A stretch of 30,404 bases of DNA, from NCBI GenBank assembly GCA_963649395.1, contig CAVJHW010000011.1, positions 1-30,404 of the forward strand. The letters run 5' to 3'. Both the position numbers and the translations under genes were made by a program. This DNA is from Scatomonas sp963649395. GTDB taxonomy: Bacteria > Bacillota > Clostridia > Lachnospirales > Lachnospiraceae. This document shows positions 16,201-24,121 of the stretch, one piece after another. How positions within the stretch are numbered: position 1 is the stretch's first letter; every line of letters begins with the position of its first letter. Below the pieces are notes generated by a model. That model had not been told where the DNA came from. It ran no database searches and saw only the letters and a list, made by a program, of their open reading frames with translations.

Positions 16201-16438
16201 GCGGGAGCTGATCAGCAAGATTCAGACCATGCGGAAGGAAGCAGGCTTTGAGGTCATGGATAAGATTCGTATCTATGCCAAGGACAATGACAGGATTGCT
16301 GATCTATTGACCCGCCACGAGGAGGAGATTCGGTCCGAAGTGCTGGCAGACCAGCTGATTCTGGGAGAAACCAGGGGTTACGAGAAGGAATGGAATATCA
16401 ATTCCGAGAAGGTAACCATGGCGGTGGAGAAGATCTGA
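13220..16438 (+). CDS. ileS: Isoleucyl-tRNA synthetase, type 2-like
   Basis: Class I synthetase charging tRNA-Ile, 1072 residues. The HIGH motif is GKPHIGHVLTRVIKDM and the KMSKS motif is GQKMSKSKGNAVDPFEA. The editing domain has the TTTPWTLPSN signature, and WDTHGLPVELEVEKKLG is typical. The sequence pattern and the lack of a zinc-finger C-terminus match the type 2 (eukaryote-like) IleRS, which in known cases is less sensitive to mupirocin; sensitivity here is not shown. An insert of about 30 residues rich in Gly/Glu/Pro (PDRKNPKGEGKAENPEAG) interrupts the editing region. The start at 13220 has AAGGAGG 11 bases upstream. No T-box leader precedes it, unusual for a Firmicutes ileS, consistent with read-through from the exonuclease gene. 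Confidence 0.95.
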   Translation: MYQKVDTNLNFVEREKKTEKFWEENQIFEKSMKQREGSPIYTFYDGPPTANGKPHIGHVLTRVIKDMIPRYRTMKGYEVPRKAGWDTHGLPVELEVEKKLGLNGKDQIEEYGMEPFIRQCKESVWKYKGMWEDFSNTVGFWADMEHPYVTYENTFIESEWWALKQIWEKGLLYKGFKIVPYCPRCGTPLSAQEVAQGYKTVKERSAIVRFQVVGEDAYFLAWTTTPWTLPSNLALCVNPEETYCKVKAQDGYTYYMAKALLDQVLGQLGQDPDRKNPKGEGKAENPEAGTGEAEGKPYEILEEYQGSQLEYKEYEPLFACAAQAAQKQKKKGFFIVCDTYVTMTDGTGIVHIAPAFGEDDNRVGRKYDLPFVQFVDGQGNMSSETPYAGVFVKKADPMVLTDLDKEGKLFAAPKFEHEYPHCWRCDTPLIYYARESWFIKMTAVKEDLIRNNNTIHWIPESIGKGRFGDWLENVQDWGISRNRYWGTPLNIWVCQDCGHMHSVGSIQELQSLSDNCPEEIELHRPYIDAVTIPCPECGKTMKRVPEVIDCWFDSGSMPFAQHHYPFENKDLFEQQFPAQFISEAVDQTRGWFYSLLAISTLLFNKAPYENVIVLGHVQDENGQKMSKSKGNAVDPFEALATYGADAIRWYFYVNSAPWLPNRFHGKAVTEYSRKFMGTLWNTYAFFVLYANIDQFDPTKYSLDYDKLTVMDKWLLSRLASTIQEADRDLTDYKIPETARALEAFVDDMSNWYVRRSRDRFWAKGMEQDKINAYMTLYTALVEFCKAAAPMIPFMTEDIYQNLVKTVDASAPESIHLCDYPQAKEEWIDSQLEEDMGRLLEIVVMGRACRNTANIKNRQPIARMYVKSSFTLSEFYKEIIQEELNIKALEFTDSLDGFTSYTFKPQLKTLGPKYGKLIGSIRNALSQIDGNQAMKELRESGSLKLDIQGNEIALAEEDLLIESAQMEGYVTESDKDVTVVLDTHLTPELIEEGFVRELISKIQTMRKEAGFEVMDKIRIYAKDNDRIADLLTRHEEEIRSEVLADQLILGETRGYEKEWNINSEKVTMAVEKI

Positions 16439-16579
16439 ATCCCCGCCGGATATGAGAAGAATTAGGGGATCCTGGGGATCCCTTGCAGGACAGGAGAGAA
16501 GGTTTGTTTCATCAACGGGGGCACATGCAAAGCCGGTGGGGTCGGTGATGCCGCAGTAGTTGAGAGGAGACAGGAAATC

Positions 16580-19051
16580 ATGCAGAATCCATTATTCAAG
16601 AAAGAGACATTTAAGAAGAGCGTGAAGGAGGGGGTCAAAAACCTCTTCCGCAGAACCCTGGAAGAGGCCACCAGCCACCAGATCTATCTGGCAGTCTGCT
16701 ATGCCGTCAAGGACGTCATCATCGATAACTGGATGAAGACCCAGAAGGCCATGGAAGGGCAGGATCCCAAGATTGTCTATTATATGTCCATGGAATTTCT
16801 GACCGGGCGCTATCTGGGCAACAACCTGCTGAATCTGACGGCTTATGGAGAAGTCAAGGAAGCCTTGGAGGAGCTGGGCATTGATCTCAACGCCATCGAG
16901 GACGAGGAGCGGGATCCCGCCCTGGGCAACGGTGGTTTGGGCCGCCTGGCCGCCTGCTTCCTGGATTCTCTGGCAACCCTGGGTTATGCGGCCTACGGCT
17001 GCGGCATTCGCTATCATTATGGTATGTTCAAGCAGCAGATTAAGGACGGTTTTCAGCTGGAGGTGCCGGATGACTGGCTGGCAGACGGGGGATACCCCTT
17101 CGAGCTGAAGCGGCCGGAACATGCCAAGGAGATCAAGTTTGGCGGCTATGTCAATGTCTCCTATAATCCGGAAACCGGCAGAAATGATTTTCGACAGGAG
17201 GGATACCAGACGGTAATGGCCATTCCCTATGACCTGCCGGTGGTGGGTTATGACAACAATGTGGTCAATACCCTGCGGATCTGGGATGCGGAAGCCATCA
17301 ATAATTTCCAGTTGGATTCCTTCGACAAGGGAGATTACCACAAGGCGGTGGAGCAGGAGAACCTGGCCAGGACCATTGTGGAGGTGCTCTACCCCAACGA
17401 TAATCACATGGCAGGCAAGGAGCTGCGGTTGAAGCAGCAATATTTCTTCATTTCCGCCAGTGTACAGACCGCCATTGAGAAATACAAGAAGAACCACAGT
17501 GATATCCATAAGCTCTACGAAAAGGTTACCTTCCAGATGAATGACACCCATCCCACGGTTGCAGTGCCGGAGCTGATGCGGATCCTCATGGACCAGGAGG
17601 GTCTGGGCTGGGAGGAGGCCTGGGAGGTTACTACCAAGACCTGCGCTTATACCAACCATACCATTATGGCAGAGGCCCTGGAGAAATGGCCTATTGAGCT
17701 CTTTTCTCGTCTGCTGCCCAGAATCTACCAGATTGTAGAGGAGATCAACCGCCGCTTCTGCAACCAGGTGCGGGAGATGTATCCGGGCAATGAGGAAAAG
17801 ATCCGCAAGATGGCTGTCATTTACGACGGACAGGTTCGGATGGCTAATCTGGCTATCGTAGGAGGATATTCCGTCAATGGTGTGGCTCGTCTTCATACGG
17901 AGATCCTGGAGAAGAGAGAGCTGAAGGATTTCTACGAGATGATGCCGGACAAGTTCAACAATAAGACCAACGGCATTACCCAGCGGCGTTTTCTCCTGCA
18001 TGGCAATCCCCTGCTGGCAGACTGGGTGACCGACCATGTAGGCAAGGAATGGGTGACCGATCTGTCCAAGACGGCAGGACTGAAGGTCTATGCCGAGGAC
18101 CAGAAGGCCCAGGCGGAGTTCATGAATATCAAGTACCAGAACAAGGTGCGGCTGGCCAAATATATTCTGGAACATAATGGAATCCAGGTGGATCCCAGAT
18201 CCATCTTCGATGTGCAGGTAAAGCGGCTGCATGAATATAAGCGTCAGCTGCTGAATATCCTTCATGTCATGTATCTCTACAATCGGATCAAGGAGCATCC
18301 GGAGATGCCCTTCTATCCCAGAACCTTTATCTTCGGCGCCAAGGCCAGTGCCGGTTATGAGCGGGCCAAGGCCATCATCAAGCTGATCAACAGCGTAGGA
18401 GAGGTCATCAACAACGACCCCTCTATCCAGGGCAAGATCAAGGTGGTCTTCATTGAGGATTACCGGGTCAGCAATGCGGAGCTGATCTTCGCGGCAGCGG
18501 ATGTATCCGAGCAGATCTCCACCGCCAGCAAGGAGGCCTCCGGAACCGGCAATATGAAGTTTATGCTCAATGGAGCCCTGACTTTGGGAACCATGGACGG
18601 GGCCAATGTGGAGATTGTAGAGGAGGTAGGGGAGGAAAATGCCTTTATCTTCGGTCTTAGTGCAGAGGAAGTCATGAATTATGAGAAAAATGGCGGCTAC
18701 GATCCCATGTATTATTTCAATAATGATGCAGATATCCGCCAGGTGTTGATGCAGCTCATCAATGGCATGTATTCCCATGGGGATATGAATCTCTTCCGGG
18801 ATATCTATAATTCCCTGCTGAATACCCAGAACTCCAGTCGGGCAGATATGTATTTTATCCTGGCGGATTTCAAGTCCTACGCGGCTGCCCAGGAGCATGT
18901 GGAGGCCAAATATCGGGAGGAAGCTTCCTGGGCCAAAAGTGCCATTCTCAATGTGGCCTGTGCAGGCAAGTTCAGCTCTGACAGAACCATCCAGGAGTAT
19001 GTGGACGATATCTGGAAGCTGGATAAAATGCAGGTTTCGGACGGCGAATAA
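16580..19051 (+). CDS. glgP: Glycogen/maltodextrin phosphorylase
   Basis: This 823-residue GT35 enzyme releases glucose 1-phosphate from alpha-1,4-glucans using pyridoxal phosphate. The PLP-binding Lys is residue 660 in GTGNMKFMLNGALTLGTMDG. Other family blocks are MEFLTGRYLGNNLLNL, DPALGNGGLGRLAACFLDSL, NDTHPTVAVPELMRILMD, and VKRLHEYKRQLLNILHVMY. Length is normal and no key residue is missing. The ATG at 16580 has GAGAGGAGACAGG upstream. The 141-base gap from ileS holds a GGGGATCC/GGATCCC imperfect hairpin near 16464-16484 but no U-tract. No other glycogen genes are adjacent, so this is a stand-alone copy. Confidence 0.97.
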   Translation: MQNPLFKKETFKKSVKEGVKNLFRRTLEEATSHQIYLAVCYAVKDVIIDNWMKTQKAMEGQDPKIVYYMSMEFLTGRYLGNNLLNLTAYGEVKEALEELGIDLNAIEDEERDPALGNGGLGRLAACFLDSLATLGYAAYGCGIRYHYGMFKQQIKDGFQLEVPDDWLADGGYPFELKRPEHAKEIKFGGYVNVSYNPETGRNDFRQEGYQTVMAIPYDLPVVGYDNNVVNTLRIWDAEAINNFQLDSFDKGDYHKAVEQENLARTIVEVLYPNDNHMAGKELRLKQQYFFISASVQTAIEKYKKNHSDIHKLYEKVTFQMNDTHPTVAVPELMRILMDQEGLGWEEAWEVTTKTCAYTNHTIMAEALEKWPIELFSRLLPRIYQIVEEINRRFCNQVREMYPGNEEKIRKMAVIYDGQVRMANLAIVGGYSVNGVARLHTEILEKRELKDFYEMMPDKFNNKTNGITQRRFLLHGNPLLADWVTDHVGKEWVTDLSKTAGLKVYAEDQKAQAEFMNIKYQNKVRLAKYILEHNGIQVDPRSIFDVQVKRLHEYKRQLLNILHVMYLYNRIKEHPEMPFYPRTFIFGAKASAGYERAKAIIKLINSVGEVINNDPSIQGKIKVVFIEDYRVSNAELIFAAADVSEQISTASKEASGTGNMKFMLNGALTLGTMDGANVEIVEEVGEENAFIFGLSAEEVMNYEKNGGYDPMYYFNNDADIRQVLMQLINGMYSHGDMNLFRDIYNSLLNTQNSSRADMYFILADFKSYAAAQEHVEAKYREEASWAKSAILNVACAGKFSSDRTIQEYVDDIWKLDKMQVSDGE

Positions 19052-19126
19052 TGCCGGAAAACCATTGTAAGTCTGAATCCTGCGAAGAACAAGAAGGCAA
19101 GAGTCAGTAAGTAAGAGGTGAATCGG

Positions 19127-21658
19127 TTGGACAAGGCAGAATACCAATTAAAGCTGGAAGAGCTTACCATGTATGCGGACAGGCAGGATTATAAGAATGC
19201 CCTTCGGGTAGCAGAAAGCATCGACTGGCGGAGAGTGAAGAGTATCCGAACCCTGAGTATGGTGGCGGATATCTATGAAGTAAATAAGGATTACAAAAGC
19301 TGTAAGAATATTTTGCTGCTGGCTTATGACAGGGCCTCCATCGGCAAGAGCATTTTGTATCGGCTGACGGAGATCAGCCTGAAGCTGGGGGATCTCTCAG
19401 AGGCTGAGGATTTCTATCAGGAGTATGCCTCCGTGGCTGCCAATGACAACTCCCGCTATTTACTTCAATACAAGATTAAGAAGGCGCAGCGTGCGCCTTT
19501 GGCGGATCAGATCGCAACCCTGGAGGAATATAAGGAAAGAGAATATACGGAGAGATGGGCTTATGAGCTAGCTTCCCTCTACCACAAGGCAGGAGACCGG
19601 CAGAAGTGCCTGGAGACCTGCGATGACCTGATTCTCTGGTTCAGTGAGGGAAAGTATGTAGTCAAGGCTATGGAGCTGAAGATGAAATACGAGCCCCTGA
19701 CCCCCTCCCAGCAGAAGCTCTATGACCAGGAGCGATATCTCTATTCGACCAAGGGCCAGAGTCAGACCGGGGAGCAGGCTTCCGAAGAGTCGGAGGACGG
19801 AGAAGGCAAAGGGCAGGGACGCAGTTTTGAGCAAAAGGCAGCCCAGGGCCGGTCTCCTGCACTGAAGACGGATCTGGCTTATGGAGTTCAGACCTCCCGG
19901 GATTTCATGGAACGATTGGATCAGGCCGGGGCCGCCATCACCAAGGATGTGGCAGTGGAGGAAGGGACCTCGGCAGGGCCCCTGATGGGAGATGCCGTGG
20001 ATGAGTATCCCGTCACCTCCCGGGAGTTCATGGGTAAGACAGCTAATTTAAGGGAACAGCTGGCCAAGAGTATCCATGATGTCTTCTCCGGTGTCAAGAG
20101 AGAAGCCTCCCAGGTGAAAGACCTGGTTAGGGGGGATAGCCCATCCCCGGAATCCCCTGTGGAGGAGGAAGAGCTTCCGGAGGATTTTCCGGTGCAGGAT
20201 CTGGAGCCGGAGCAGGTGGAGACAGAGGTAAAGCTGGCCCCGGATGCGGCTAAAACCATCCTCTCCCGGCCGGAGAAGGCCAACAAGTCGGAGGAGAAGT
20301 CGGAGGAAGCTCCGGCTGAGCAGGGGATGGAGCCAGGGGTAGAGAATTCTGCGGATCTGTCGGTCGGGAACATGCTGGATCATCAGGCAGAGGCCTTCGC
20401 TGACCAGGCAAGGGGAGATCAGGTGGAGGGTCAGATGTCCTTCGAGGACTTTGACCTGGATGCCCTGCTGCAGGAGACCGCCAGCAGCTTCTCCCAGGAG
20501 CTGGCAGGAGAGACAGGGGAAGCCTCAGAAAGTGAGGACGGGTTGGAAAGCCCGAATGCCGTCGAGGGACAGCTGGTAGAGGAAGGCCCGGAAACTGCCG
20601 AGGGTCAACTGGCGGAGGAAGGCCCGGAAATCGCCGAGGGTCAACTGGCGGAGGAAGGCCCGGAAATCACCGAAGGCCAGCCGGTTGAGGAAATCCCGGA
20701 AGTCATCGAAGGCCAGCCCTCCCAAGTCCTGTATAATGAGGAGCTGGAGATTCCGGATCCGGAGCCGACCCCGGCGGAAAAGCTCCAGAGAACCATTCCT
20801 TTGAGTAAGCTGGGCCAGAATACGGTTCCTATTTCCATCGAGGATGTATTGCGGGAGGAGACTCCGGAGGAGAGGCGAATCCGTATCCTGAATGATGCCA
20901 AACCCACCCGCATGAGTGATGAACAGAGGAAGATCTTCACCTATTTTGCCCGAATACCCGGAATGGATCAGCAGATCCTGGAGGCCATCGGGGATGTCTA
21001 TGCCCATGCGGGAGAGCATAATTCCATGCATGGCAATATTGCCGTTATGGGTGCCGAGGGAACCGGCAAATCCCGTCTCAGCTATGGTCTGATTGTGGCC
21101 ATGTGCAGGGACCTGGGGCTGGACGCGGCCAAGGTTGCCCGTTTGAAGGGTTCCGATATCAATCAAAAGGATCCTGCCAAGATCGTCAATAAGATGGCCG
21201 GGGGCTTCCTGGTGATTGAGGAAGCGGGAGATATGATAGAGGAGAAGGTCAAATGCCTGAACCAGGCTATGGAATTCCGCACCGATTGCATGATTCTGGT
21301 GATCGAGGACGAGAAGAGCCGGATGCGGGCCTTGCTGAAGAAATATCCGGACTTTGCCGCCAAGTTCGACAAGGTTATCTCCATTCCGGTATTTACCAAC
21401 GATGAGTTGGTAACCTTTGCCCGCACCTATGCCACAGAAAATGGCTGCAAGATGGATGAAATGGGAGTTCTGGCCCTCTATACCCTGATTGGAAACAACC
21501 AATCGGAGCAGGAGCCGGTTACCATCTCCCGGGTGAAGGAAATGGTGGATGATGCCATTCACCGCGCTAAGAGGGGCAAAAGTAAGTTCGGAAAACGGGG
21601 CGCCAGCAAGGACCGGGAGCATTGGACCATTTTGCATGAAAAGGATTTTGAGTCGTAA
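19127..21658 (+). CDS. Large protein with TPR-like N-terminus, acidic linker and C-terminal AAA ATPase
   Basis: The N-terminal 200 residues are helical and TPR-like (RQDYKNALRVAESIDWR; GDLSEAEDFYQEY; KAGDRQKCLETCDDLILW). Residues about 210-590 are disordered and acidic and include four copies of a 12-residue repeat, EGQLAEEGPEIA. The C-terminal domain is an AAA-type ATPase with Walker A GAEGTGKS (near residue 642) and Walker B GGFLVIEEAGD, then sensor-like and lid segments. It looks like a CbbX/SpoVK-type remodeller, but the family is not recognised with certainty and no function is claimed. TTG at 19127 is preferred because AGAGGTG lies 6 bases upstream; the alternative is GTG at 19118, inside that ribosome binding site. 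Only 3 bases separate its stop from ksgA. Confidence 0.85.
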   Translation: MDKAEYQLKLEELTMYADRQDYKNALRVAESIDWRRVKSIRTLSMVADIYEVNKDYKSCKNILLLAYDRASIGKSILYRLTEISLKLGDLSEAEDFYQEYASVAANDNSRYLLQYKIKKAQRAPLADQIATLEEYKEREYTERWAYELASLYHKAGDRQKCLETCDDLILWFSEGKYVVKAMELKMKYEPLTPSQQKLYDQERYLYSTKGQSQTGEQASEESEDGEGKGQGRSFEQKAAQGRSPALKTDLAYGVQTSRDFMERLDQAGAAITKDVAVEEGTSAGPLMGDAVDEYPVTSREFMGKTANLREQLAKSIHDVFSGVKREASQVKDLVRGDSPSPESPVEEEELPEDFPVQDLEPEQVETEVKLAPDAAKTILSRPEKANKSEEKSEEAPAEQGMEPGVENSADLSVGNMLDHQAEAFADQARGDQVEGQMSFEDFDLDALLQETASSFSQELAGETGEASESEDGLESPNAVEGQLVEEGPETAEGQLAEEGPEIAEGQLAEEGPEITEGQPVEEIPEVIEGQPSQVLYNEELEIPDPEPTPAEKLQRTIPLSKLGQNTVPISIEDVLREETPEERRIRILNDAKPTRMSDEQRKIFTYFARIPGMDQQILEAIGDVYAHAGEHNSMHGNIAVMGAEGTGKSRLSYGLIVAMCRDLGLDAAKVARLKGSDINQKDPAKIVNKMAGGFLVIEEAGDMIEEKVKCLNQAMEFRTDCMILVIEDEKSRMRALLKKYPDFAAKFDKVISIPVFTNDELVTFARTYATENGCKMDEMGVLALYTLIGNNQSEQEPVTISRVKEMVDDAIHRAKRGKSKFGKRGASKDREHWTILHEKDFES
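20564..20722 (+). repeat. 4.4 copies of a 36-bp in-frame repeat in the AAA protein
   Basis: Units at 20564, 20600, 20636 and 20672 plus a partial unit at 20708 encode EGQLAEEGPEIA-like dodecapeptides. Copies two and three are almost identical, so the array is recently expanded, whereas the last copy has diverged (EGQPVEEIPEVI). Confidence 0.9.
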
Positions 21659-21661
21659 GGA

Positions 21662-22534
21662 ATGATGGAAAGAACGAAACCCTGGCTGGGAAATCCCCAA
21701 AAAACCATAGAAATTCTTCAGAAATACGGCTTTCGCTTCCAGAAGAAATTCGGGCAGAACTTCCTGATCGATCCCCATGTACTGGATAAGATTGTAGCTG
21801 CGGCAGAGATTCGTCCGGAGGACTTTGTCATAGAGATCGGGCCGGGTATCGGGACATTGACCCAATACCTGGCCTACCAGGCCAGAGAGGTCTGTGCCGT
21901 GGAGATTGACTCCAACCTTCTGCCCATCCTGGAGGATACCCTGTCAGACTGGGACAATGTGACGGTCATCCACCAGGATATCCTGAAACTGGACCTGGCA
22001 GCATTAGTGAAGGAGAAAAACCAAGGCAGGCCGGCCAAGATTGTGGCTAACCTGCCTTATTATATTACTACCCCTATTATTATGGGTCTTTTCGAGAGTC
22101 ATGTTCCCCTGGAATCCCTGACTGTCATGGTCCAGAAGGAAGTAGCCAGCCGCATGCAGGCAGGGCCCGGCAGTAAGGATTATGGGGCTTTGTCCCTGGC
22201 GGTTCAATATTATGCGGAACCCTACCTGGCTGCACATGTGCCCCAGAATTGCTTCATGCCCCGGCCCCAGGTGGGAAGCGCCGTCATCCGCTTGACCGCC
22301 CGCAAGGATAAACTGCAGGTCAGGAATGAGGCCTTGCTATTTCGCCTGATTCGCGCCTCCTTCAACCAGAGAAGGAAAACCCTGCTGAATGGCCTGCGCA
22401 ACAGCGAGGACCTGCCCTATAGCCGGGAAGAGCTGGAAAAGGCCTTAGAGCGGTGCGGTCTGTCCGCTACCATTCGCGGGGAGACATTGACCCTGGAAGA
22501 ATTTGCACAATTGGCCGACTGCCTGGAAGGATAG
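21662..22534 (+). CDS. ksgA: 16S rRNA (A1518/A1519-N6)-dimethyltransferase
   Basis: KsgA/RsmA uses S-adenosylmethionine to dimethylate two adjacent adenines near the 3' end of 16S rRNA during 30S assembly. The 290-residue protein opens with the typical KYGFRFQKKFGQNFLID segment, then the SAM-binding motif I VIEIGPGIGTLTQYL, the acidic ribose-binding EID, and the catalytic motif IV NLPYYITTPII. The C-terminal helical domain is present (RASFNQRRKTLLNGL). Start: ATG at 21662, with another ATG immediately after; the ribosome binding site overlaps the end of the preceding gene. A strong terminator follows at 22572. The RNase M5 gene often found beside ksgA in Firmicutes is absent. Confidence 0.97.
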   Translation: MMERTKPWLGNPQKTIEILQKYGFRFQKKFGQNFLIDPHVLDKIVAAAEIRPEDFVIEIGPGIGTLTQYLAYQAREVCAVEIDSNLLPILEDTLSDWDNVTVIHQDILKLDLAALVKEKNQGRPAKIVANLPYYITTPIIMGLFESHVPLESLTVMVQKEVASRMQAGPGSKDYGALSLAVQYYAEPYLAAHVPQNCFMPRPQVGSAVIRLTARKDKLQVRNEALLFRLIRASFNQRRKTLLNGLRNSEDLPYSREELEKALERCGLSATIRGETLTLEEFAQLADCLEG

Positions 22535-22571
22535 TGGAAGAGGGCAGTCCGGAACAATCCCGGTAACCACA

Positions 22572-22604
22572 GGTTTGGGTGTCAAAACACCCAAACTTTT
22601 TTTT
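22572..22604 (+). terminator. Rho-independent terminator of ksgA
   Basis: GGTTTGGGTGT, loop CAAA, ACACCCAAAC followed by eight T residues (22597-22604), 37 bases after the ksgA stop. Its stem and left flank recur at 10551-10587. Confidence 0.93.
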
Positions 22605-22694
22605 ATGGTACAAAAATCTGCAGAAGGAAAAGTATAGTATATGTGTCATAAGATCACTGAAGCAAAAAAAAGACACACAAAGGAGATTGATACC

Positions 22695-23522
22695 ATGAAG
22701 AAGAGATTATTTGTAAGTTTTGCCATCGTAACAGCAGCTCTGAGCCTGAATGCCTGCGGGGAAACGACTGTCAGTGAGATCGGAGAGGACGGAAAGGTCA
22801 CCAGCTCCTATTCCATCCCGGCAGATCAGATCATGGACTACGACAGCACCCAGTATCATTCTGAGAATGCCGATACCCAGGGGGGGACGGAGGATGCAGG
22901 CACTTCCGGATCGGATGGTTCTGTCTACTATGAGATTGATGACAGGGAGCGCAAATCCGTCGTTGCGGATGCCAATGATTATGAGAGCGGCAATTCTTCT
23001 GATTCGGAGGAGGAAATGTTTGCAGAGATAGGGGGCACCCTCATGAATGCCTTTGGATCCACCTATTCGGTACTTGACGATTGCGGCTATGATAGCCTTT
23101 ATACCATGGACGCAATGCCGTCGGTATACGGATTGGAAAATTATTCCATGCATGCCAATGAAATCCTCTTGATGCAGCAGGCAGGATCGGAGCGCCTTGG
23201 TGAGAATGATGTATGTATCGGGGCCTATGGATGGCTTTCCAGAGTCTTTACCTTTGAGCATGAGTGGTGGGCCAGTATCACAGACTTTACCGATGCCTTA
23301 AGAGAGACTTATCCGGATTGCACAAGCTTGCAATTTACGGATCGATCTATCCTTCCCTCTGCTCCCACCAACATCTCCAACACCCTGGGCTACGTGGAAT
23401 TCACGGCTCCATTTTGCCTGGAAAGCGCACGGGTTCGGCTTTATATTGAGGCGGCAAATACAGACAATTTGGCAGATTCCTCCGCCAGCAGCGATACCTG
23501 GGTATATCTGTGCCGCATCTAA
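22695..23522 (+). CDS. Predicted lipoprotein of unknown function
   Basis: A 275-residue protein with a lipoprotein signal: MKKR, a hydrophobic stretch, and lipobox LNAC with the lipidated Cys at residue 19 (LSLNACGET). After it comes a Ser/Asp/Glu-rich linker to about residue 110 that probably spans the peptidoglycan, then a globular domain with several Trp and aromatic residues (FEHEWWASITDFTDALRE, YVEFTAPFCLESARVRLYIE). No family was recognised. The ATG at 22695 is chosen over an upstream in-frame ATG at 22641 because AAAGGAGATTG lies just upstream and the signal peptide starts exactly there. It is a likely single-gene unit, closed by the terminator at 23527. Confidence 0.82.
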   Translation: MKKRLFVSFAIVTAALSLNACGETTVSEIGEDGKVTSSYSIPADQIMDYDSTQYHSENADTQGGTEDAGTSGSDGSVYYEIDDRERKSVVADANDYESGNSSDSEEEMFAEIGGTLMNAFGSTYSVLDDCGYDSLYTMDAMPSVYGLENYSMHANEILLMQQAGSERLGENDVCIGAYGWLSRVFTFEHEWWASITDFTDALRETYPDCTSLQFTDRSILPSAPTNISNTLGYVEFTAPFCLESARVRLYIEAANTDNLADSSASSDTWVYLCRI

Positions 23523-23526
23523 TCCC

Positions 23527-23566
23527 AAGGCAGCCTGGAAGACCTTCTTCCGGCTGCCTTTTCCTT
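23527..23566 (+). terminator. Rho-independent terminator after the lipoprotein gene
   Basis: AAGGCAGCC-T-GGAAG pairs with CTTCC-GGCTGCCTT (14 bp with one bulged T, 5-base loop), followed by TTTTCC then TTTT. It begins 5 bases after the stop codon. Confidence 0.9.
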
Positions 23567-23625
23567 TTATCTTAAGGATTTCATTGATTTCATGGGGCTT
23601 GGTGGTTCATCGGAGAGGAGCACTT

Positions 23626-23997
23626 ATGCACATAGAAAGGCACAACAGCGGAATTTCCTATCAATGCATTTTCCCGGTCATTACTTACGAGGCCTCCCAG
23701 GCAGCAATTCGAACTTTGCGATGGTACGTCTCCCATTTAAACAGGCAGCTGGACCATGCAAGATATACCTTCCTTCTGACCCATACAGAATGCTTGCTTG
23801 TTGTGAACATCAAAGGGGGAGAGTGGAGGGATATCCATCTTCGGGAAAGGATCCTGCATCGCGGGGAAGAGGAGGCTGAGCGGGTAAAACAAGATATGTA
23901 CCTGCTCTCCCTTGGCAGAATTCCGGGTAAAATAAGTGCGGTTTTTTCAGAAGAAGTTGAAGACATAAGAAGGGAATGGTATACTGAAAAATTGTAA
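23626..23997 (+). CDS. Small protein of unknown function
   Basis: A 123-residue soluble protein with no recognised family. It opens MHIERHNSGISYQCIFPVI and ends in acidic/basic helices (RERILHRGEEEAERVKQDMY). No signal peptide, membrane segment or metal-binding motif was seen. The start at 23626 has CGGAGAGGAG upstream; a longer frame reaching back to 23446 would run through the terminator and is rejected. Its position, just ahead of a protein of unknown function and a Ser/Thr kinase on the same strand, makes a shared transcript likely, though about 120 bases with a tandem repeat intervene. Reality as a gene is supported by the ribosome binding site and the compact frame only. Confidence 0.65.
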   Translation: MHIERHNSGISYQCIFPVITYEASQAAIRTLRWYVSHLNRQLDHARYTFLLTHTECLLVVNIKGGEWRDIHLRERILHRGEEEAERVKQDMYLLSLGRIPGKISAVFSEEVEDIRREWYTEKL

Positions 23998-24032
23998 GGA
24001 AAACAGCAAGGGAGTCTGAGTCAGGGAAAGAG

Positions 24033-24108
24033 AAAGAAAGTGACAAGGGAATCCCGGGCCGGGCAAGAGGAAAGAAAGTGACAAGGGAATCCCGGGCTGG
24101 GCAAGAGG
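24033..24108 (+). repeat. Two 38-bp tandem repeats ahead of the gene at 24122
   Basis: 24033-24070 and 24071-24108 are identical except for one C/T difference. Each copy ends in GGGCAAGAGG; the second places this purine run about 14 bases before the ATG at 24122, after which AAAGGAATTTGAG follows. Confidence 0.9.
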
Positions 24109-24121
24109 AAAGGAATTTGAG

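Noticed and set aside
16592..19147. An 851-codon open frame on the minus strand opposite glgP
   Set aside because: It mirrors glgP exactly, its peptide is His/Ile/Leu-rich with no domain, and glgP itself is unmistakable. Long antisense frames here are by-products of codon bias, as are those opposite serS, ileS and the AAA gene.
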